The notes under the pieces were generated by a model that was not told the origin of the DNA, searched no databases, and saw nothing but the letters and a program-made list of their open reading frames with translations. Position numbers and translations under genes: made by a program. Below, one piece after another: positions 6,974 to 11,760 of a DNA stretch of 11,760 nucleotides. The stretch is taken from NCBI GenBank assembly GCA_004151065.3, contig NWUY0304235885.1, positions 1 through 11,760 on the forward strand. The letters run 5' to 3'. Each line of letters starts with the position of its first letter. Positions within the stretch are counted from its first letter, which is position 1. Source of the DNA: Larix sibirica. Lineage: Eukaryota; Streptophyta; Pinopsida; Pinales; Pinaceae.

Positions 6974-8335
6974 CAGTGATCAAATTTCAAGGGATGGTAT
7001 TAATTTCAGTTATAAGGGTATATATATTCATGCAACCCTGTTATGATGAAAAGCTTTGAAAAAAACTACATTTCAATTGACAGTAATAAATTAACTACAC
7101 ACTTCTTAAAAGATGTGCTAAATAAATAATTACATTTTCAATCAAATTTATACCTAGGAAAGCAATGCACCATAAGGTCCAAAAAATCCAAAAGAAAAAC
7201 AAAGAGGGGGTGGACTTCAATATATACAAATAATGCAAGACTCCAAACACCCTAACGCTATAATAGGCCGCTACAAACAACATATACCACTCCCCCACCA
7301 AGGATTTATGGATAGAAATTCACATAACACTCAAACCCTGTGGTTGACGATTGAAAATAAATAACAAAAGAAAATTTGTAGGGGAGATAAGCATCTACCT
7401 TGAATCCATGCATAGTAATACTATTGATGCCCAACTCAAGAATATCTATTTCTTTCAACCCCAAAATCTTGTGTTATGCTCATGAAATTCTATAATTTTG
7501 TAGCTTAAATATCGATCTTGACAACATTTGCATCATCTGCCTAACCCTATCTCTACCAATCTGACACCCATTTTTCCATATGATTCAATTTCTTCTTCTG
7601 GCTACTTGTCATGGCTTTGTTTTTAGGGAAGGAGGATGAAGAAGGCGAATGGATGAAATGTGAGAAATGGATGAATTAATGAATTAATGTTTTGGGTGGC
7701 ATTTCAAAAGATAATTATAGAGGTATTGACTTTACGTAATTGTAAGAAGAGAAGCCAAGAAATCGACTTGAGTGGGGGAAGAGGAGCCAAGAAACGAGGG
7801 CGATTTCTTCAATCACAAGTCAACAATAGCAATGTTCAGAGGCATGTGACTGGTGACTTGAGTCTGAGAGTTGAAACTCGAAAGGTAAGCTAGGCATTGG
7901 AAAATTAGCAATGGGGAATGGGAATTAGCCAGGTTGGGCACTTGTAGTGGGGATTTAGGGTCCGAAGAAGGTGAATAAGAGAAGTGGGAAAACCAACAAG
8001 TTTTTCCTAGGATCAATTTTTCATCTACCAAATTAACACCTTGATTGCATTCTAATGGTTTAAATATTTGGGATTTCATGTCCATGAAATATTTTTAAAT
8101 CGATGTGAAATAATTCAATATGGTCATATCAATGAGGGTGTTAGATATAATTATTAAGATGACATAGGTAGAGAAAAAACACCAACACAACTATGTTCCC
8201 TTCTAATTTAACTATGCGCTAAGGACTTGATTGATATTATGGACAATGAAGCGGCTTGGGTTGAATGTAGAGATCGTTGCTTCAAATATACTTTAAAGAG
8301 AGCTAGCAATGGATTTCACAACCCAAACGTGCACG
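6974..8335. other. Intergenic, AT-rich, nothing recognised
   Basis: Short open frames occur at 7301-7095 minus (very hydrophobic, Phe/Leu/Tyr-rich), 7687-7893 plus and 8085-7813 minus (Ser/Pro-rich). None has a known motif, and the last two overlap on opposite strands. A purine-rich stretch at about 7625-7670 and a doubled GAATTAAT at about 7673-7688 are the only local structure. Confidence 0.55.
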
Positions 8336-8351
8336 CACACACACACACACA
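8336..8351. repeat. (CA)8 microsatellite
   Basis: Eight uninterrupted CA units follow GTGCACG and precede a TATA-rich stretch. It lies inside a chance open frame on the plus strand and has no sign of function. Confidence 0.95.
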
Positions 8352-8753
8352 TATAAAATTAATGGATTCAGCTTGCCATATAATCATCTCCATGCCAGCT
8401 TATACATCACGCGGTATCTATCTATATGAAGTTGATATATATACAATGTATAAGACCTAGGCCTCGCGAATGAGTTCCGTAACATAATTAATGGAAGACA
8501 TTGGAGTATGTACATAAAGCTGAGAAATTAGAGGTGACTCGTCTAGACACTTTGACACTATCTTGCCAATCACTGGGATTAATCTTTGACGAGCAATCAC
8601 ATAACCCTTTTTATGAAATTTTAAAATAAGTTGTGCACTTCTTTTAAACCCTCCCCCAAAAAATTAACAATTTTTTTATGACGGCCAAATTTTTAACAAC
8701 ACTTTTGGGGTTGGGAGCCCTTTGACGAGCATGCTCAATTTTGCTCAATTTTA

Positions 8754-8887
8754 ACCAAGTCACTGCATTCATGCTTTGAATCTCCGTACTGAAAACACAC
8801 TCATGGCTTCCTTGGAATCTGCAACACTCTTGGAATAGATCAAATTTATCATGCAATATGTTCTTTGCACCTAGGAAAATGTGCCTT
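8754..8887. repeat. Dispersed repeat B, copy 2 (about 134 bp)
   Basis: This is the second copy of the block at 6756-6890, about 2 kb away and in the same orientation, with no matching flanks (repeat A is absent here). It could be a fragment of another LTR of the copia family above, or an older local duplication. A minus-strand open frame through it (8856-8644) resembles no protein I know. Confidence 0.8.
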
Positions 8888-9843
8888 CTCTACAGCTAAA
8901 ACATGAATTTCCCTATCAACCTTTTTTTTTCCAGCAGAAAAAATCATACCATTGATATTCATATAGAATTAAATAGTACATATATGTTCTTGTCTATAGA
9001 AGACCGATATACAATAAAAAACAGGGTCAGCATATCATTCTGAGCCTTTACATTGAGGATTTCTCAAAAATGACTGATAAATAGACAAAAAAAACTTCCC
9101 AGTTCTACGATTTTTCAAAGAAAAAACTATGTCAGTAAAAAAACTGATCCTAATCTGAAAAATTAATAAAAAAACCTCATAGTACCCATATCACAGGTAT
9201 GAGAATCCTGAAATTCTTCCCACACTAAGATCCCTTCCTCTCCTTCTAGGTCCTGTTTTGAAAGTTTATCTACAAAGGATTTGTGCTGTATGTATATGTG
9301 CTCAAGATAAATATTGCTGAAAAGAAGTATTCCCTACCAACTTATCTACATAACAATGGCACTTCTCCCAAATCAGACTAGGGCTGCACTTAGGTCCATC
9401 TCCCATCAGTGTTGTGCCACTTTTTCGCCTAGGTTTTGTGAGTTTGAGTGGAACTCTTACACTGCGGCCTCGCCGAGTTATTTTCGAAGCTGATTTTTTG
9501 AATATCTGTAGGCAGTATTGACTCATAAGTACTAGTGCGTCTCCCAAGCCCAAACAAATTTACGTGTCATAATTTGCATGATTTTGGGCTTATAGATTGG
9601 TGTTTTCACTTCAATTTTCTCTAACAAAGTCCTCAAACATGGCCTAAAGATCATCACTTTGTGAGAATTTGCAGATTTGAAGGTTTGTGAGGAATTTTTA
9701 AATCATTCACCCTGCCAGAAATTTTTGGGTCATTTTCAGCTGAGAAAAATTCAGAGATCTACAAGCTCTTAATTTCTGGAAGTTCGTTGTTTTTTCGAGT
9801 GGCTCGCGTGTCTTCAGACTGCTAAGGTTTTAAGAGTTCAATG
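8888..9843. other. Intergenic, A-runs on the left, nothing recognised
   Basis: Poly-A and poly-T runs are frequent from 8920 to 9180. A minus-strand open frame (9553-9302, 83 codons) crosses a small CpG-containing patch near 9460 and has an Arg/Lys/Pro-rich middle (RRGRSVRVPLKLTKPRRK), but I recognise no family. Confidence 0.5.
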
Positions 9844-9990
9844 GTGGAATTGACGCTGCATTTCCAAACAAAAGGCTTTTCATATTTATTTGTTCCAAAT
9901 TCCCATGTTTGGTGGTGGACAGTGGAATTGAGGCTGAATTTTCCAACAAAAGGGATTTCATATTTATTTTATTCCAAATTCCCATTTCTT
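9844..9990. repeat. Two-copy tandem repeat, 78-bp period
   Basis: Copy 1 (9844-9910) and copy 2 (9922-9990) both read GTGGAATTGA.GCTG, then CCAACAAAAGG-like, TTTCATATTTATTT, and TTCCAAATTCCCAT. The starts lie 78 bp apart. They are roughly 80 percent alike by eye. A plus-strand open frame covers part of it (9909-10130), but its composition gives no reason to believe it is coding. Confidence 0.85.
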
Positions 9991-10201
9991 GGGGAGGATT
10001 GAAAACGGCTCCAAAACCATCATTAGAAACTACATTGAACTACCGGCAATTTTGGATAAAGTTGGATCGTAATTGGCTAAAGAGTAAACTATGCAATGAG
10101 AAAACAAAAAATTATAGAACAACACACTAGCTAAAATTCCCCACTGTTTCGCTCCCCAAAGAACAACTTAGTTTGTAAAATTACTACACATGAAAACGTG
10201 A

Positions 10202-10459
10202 AGATTACTAGGGATAACTTGGACAAGATTGAATGGCGTTAATGCCATGAGTAAGCAATGAGGAACCAAAGCAAGTGGTATTGATAAGTGGACACCTATG
10301 ATGAAAGCAGGTGTCATGACTTGCTTTAAGCCAAAGAACGAAGAGCTAGATGTTCTTGGGGCTACTGCAAATCCTTCAAGTACTTGGGATACTCCATCAT
10401 TTGGCCCTTCCAATGCTACAACCTTGTTCATAGTATATATTTGGTGCCCAAAACACGTT
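10202..10459 (+). pseudogene. Possible coding remnant, unidentified
   Basis: One plus-strand frame reads from 10202 to the TGA at 10460, broken only by a TGA at 10259-10261. The 66 codons after that stop include SGIDKWTPMMKAG, TCFKPKNEELDVLGATAN and WDTPSFGPSNATTLF, mixed in composition like a real soluble protein. The opposite strand carries the longest open frame in the window (10551-10168, 127 codons), but that reading is hydrophobic and Leu/Ser/Pro-rich, as expected of an antisense shadow. I do not recognise either. If the plus frame is real, it is a broken fragment. Confidence 0.22.
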
Positions 10460-10462
10460 TGA

Positions 10463-10942
10463 TTCATGTATGAAGGAAAAGGAACAATAAGAAATATAGA
10501 GCACTCTAAATAGATGGAGATAATACTATAATGTCTAGAAGGAAAGCCCATTCTACCAAATGTATGTTGGATGAAGAAGTTGTTTGTATCTAGGGTTTAA
10601 GCTTTTAATTATCCTTTTAGCACATTGAAAATCATGAAAAGGTAGAGTTGAAGGAATCTTAGCCAAAGATAGGACGCATTGGTATGTCATTGAAAATATG
10701 GTTGGATAGAGTTAGAAGGAAATAACGATAAACATTTTTTTGTTTTATATTCTTTAGGTATAATGCTTTCCTTTTTCTAGAGAAAACTTTATGGGAACGT
10801 AAGGGATACTTCCCAACATTTGTGGATGACATCTTTAGTAAACTCATTAGCATAGACTAATACAACTAACCAAGGGAGTTATGATAATGGATGCATCTTC
10901 GCATGTTGAGGAGTTCAATCTGCTATACAATCTTCTAAAAAT
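10463..10942. other. Intergenic, nothing recognised
   Basis: A minus-strand open frame of 64 codons (10853-10659) is rich in Lys, Ser and Leu and has no motif I know. Confidence 0.5.
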
Positions 10943-10985
10943 TATTCTCTTTCCTCTTTCTCATTCTTCTTTTCCTTTTTTCTAT
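10943..10985. repeat. Pyrimidine-rich tract (polypurine on the minus strand)
   Basis: About 43 bases are almost all C and T on the plus strand, so the minus strand is a purine tract. It abuts the tandem array at 10991. It is either a simple low-complexity tract or, less likely, the polypurine tract of a minus-strand LTR element; no LTR follows it in that direction that I can recognise. Confidence 0.55.
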
Positions 10986-10990
10986 TGGAC

Positions 10991-11420
10991 TTAATAAGGA
11001 TTTTTGTGTATGCGCCTTGAGATGAAAAAATTAACAACATAAACTCCACAATGACCACTTAGTTAATTGTCTTCTATCAAATTTCTTAATTGAGATTTTT
11101 GTGTTTCCACCCTAGGATGAAAATCTTGACAACAAATACCCAACAATCAACAATTAATCAATTATATTCTATTGCATTTTCTCAATTGGGTATTTTAGTT
11201 TGCCCTTGAAATGAGAAACCTAACAACAAAAACTTGACAAAAAAAACACATGGACTAATTTCTTCAATTGGATTTCACCAACTGGGTATTTTTGACTCTT
11301 CCAATGGGAAAGTTTGTAGCAACAAATAAACACAAGTTATTAATCTAGGTTTTCCAATTGAGCTTTTCAAATCTCCCCACGAAGTGCAAAAGTTTAATAA
11401 GAAAAGACAATAGCTTAGGA
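10991..11420. repeat. Diverged tandem array, about five units of about 95 bp
   Basis: Units begin near 10991, 11086, 11182, 11278 and 11354, so spacings are 95, 96, 96 and 76 bp; the last is partial. Each starts with an AATTG(A/G)G(A/T)TTTT-like box, goes on with a pyrimidine-rich CC box, a GATGA(A)AA or GAAAG box, and then ACAACAAA with an A/C-rich tail. The units are strongly diverged, so this is an old minisatellite-like array. The minus strand shows no shared open frame across the units. Confidence 0.75.
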
Positions 11421-11760
11421 CTGAGCCAAAATTTGCAAAGTTTTAGAGAATGACTCCACAAGCTTTAGTCAAATGAACTTCACAACCTAACTCCTTCGGA
11501 AATGATTCCAGCAATAGAAGATCTCAACAACACACTTTTAGCAATATTTTATAGTAGTGACTACATTCTCTTTCTTTGATAACAAATTCTTCATAAAAAC
11601 AATAAAAACACGAGCTTTGTTCTATTTGAGAGGAGCTCATATGGATAACTTGTGTATGGTTTTTGTACTCTACGTACGTTTCGGATTGCTCAGTTGAGTC
11701 CATCATCAGGAGAATGTTTGGCTCACTTTTAATTATGTGCTTAATGTCCTTTATTAATAT
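11421..11760. other. Intergenic, nothing recognised
   Basis: A 60-codon minus-strand open frame (11706-11524) has no family resemblance. The repeat units of the preceding array do not clearly continue here. Confidence 0.5.

Noticed and set aside
7095-7301. Minus-strand frame with many Phe, Leu and Tyr as a membrane protein
   Set aside because: The hydrophobic composition follows from AT-rich codons. No start context, conserved motif or neighbour supports it.
8557-8568. TTTGACACTATC as an inverted copy of the start of repeat A
   Set aside because: A 12-base match without extended similarity on either side is expected by chance in a window of this size.
8587-8730. TTTGACGAGCA occurring twice as a repeat unit
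   Set aside because: The shared stretch is 11 bases with unrelated flanks.
10168-10551. 127-codon minus-strand open frame as a gene
   Set aside because: It is the longest frame here, but it is hydrophobic and Leu/Ser/Pro-rich, has no known motif, and lies opposite a more protein-like frame. One frame of this size is not far from chance in 11.7 kb of both strands.
1-11760. tRNA, rRNA, CRISPR array, operon or phage-like genes
   Set aside because: I found no cloverleaf with T-loop motif, no rRNA signature, no regular short repeats with unique spacers, and no bacterial gene layout.

Overview
This window looks like repeat-rich intergenic nuclear DNA from a plant with a large genome. A gymnosperm such as a conifer is my guess from the overall texture, but nothing in the sequence proves it. 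It is AT-rich, has no long open reading frame (none above about 130 codons), no RNA gene I can recognise, and no intact host gene. I see none of the marks of bacterial or phage DNA, such as operons, Shine-Dalgarno spacing or CRISPR arrays.

The one part with a firm identity is a decayed Ty1/copia (Pseudoviridae-type) LTR retrotransposon on the minus strand, about 3490-6385 plus an LTR remnant up to about 6970. Read from high to low coordinates it has, in family order: LTR remnant with a TATA-like box, degenerate tRNA-iMet primer binding site, gag (N-terminal and UBN2-type regions), CCHC knuckle, aspartic protease, GAG-pre-integrase zinc region, integrase core and C-terminus, linker, and the first residues of reverse transcriptase. 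All parts carry stops and frameshifts. The three integrase catalytic acids are all lost: two replaced, and the third removed by a deletion of about 28-35 codons. Homology stops abruptly at 3490, exactly where a TGTAAC...GTTACA-bounded stretch (2993-3489) begins that may be an LTR of a second, Gypsy-like element. The rest of RT, RNase H and the 3' LTR are absent.

The left part (1-2990) holds no gene I recognise. It contains a diverged tandem pair of about 190-240 bp (period 304), a third inverted partial copy near 2751-2795, a 60-bp tandem duplication, a dense cluster of GTGC motifs (2131-2340) and a GC-rich hairpin (2411-2448). The right part (6975-11760) holds a 134-bp repeat shared with the copia LTR area, a (CA)8 microsatellite, a 78-bp tandem duplication (9844-9990), a pyrimidine tract, and a diverged array of about five 95-bp units (10991 to about 11420). 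Two short stretches (54-218 minus, 10202-10459 plus) have protein-like composition and may be remnants of unidentified coding sequence; both are weak calls.

I found no working system here, and no convincing evidence for an undescribed one. The window is best read as a graveyard of nested LTR elements and local duplications.
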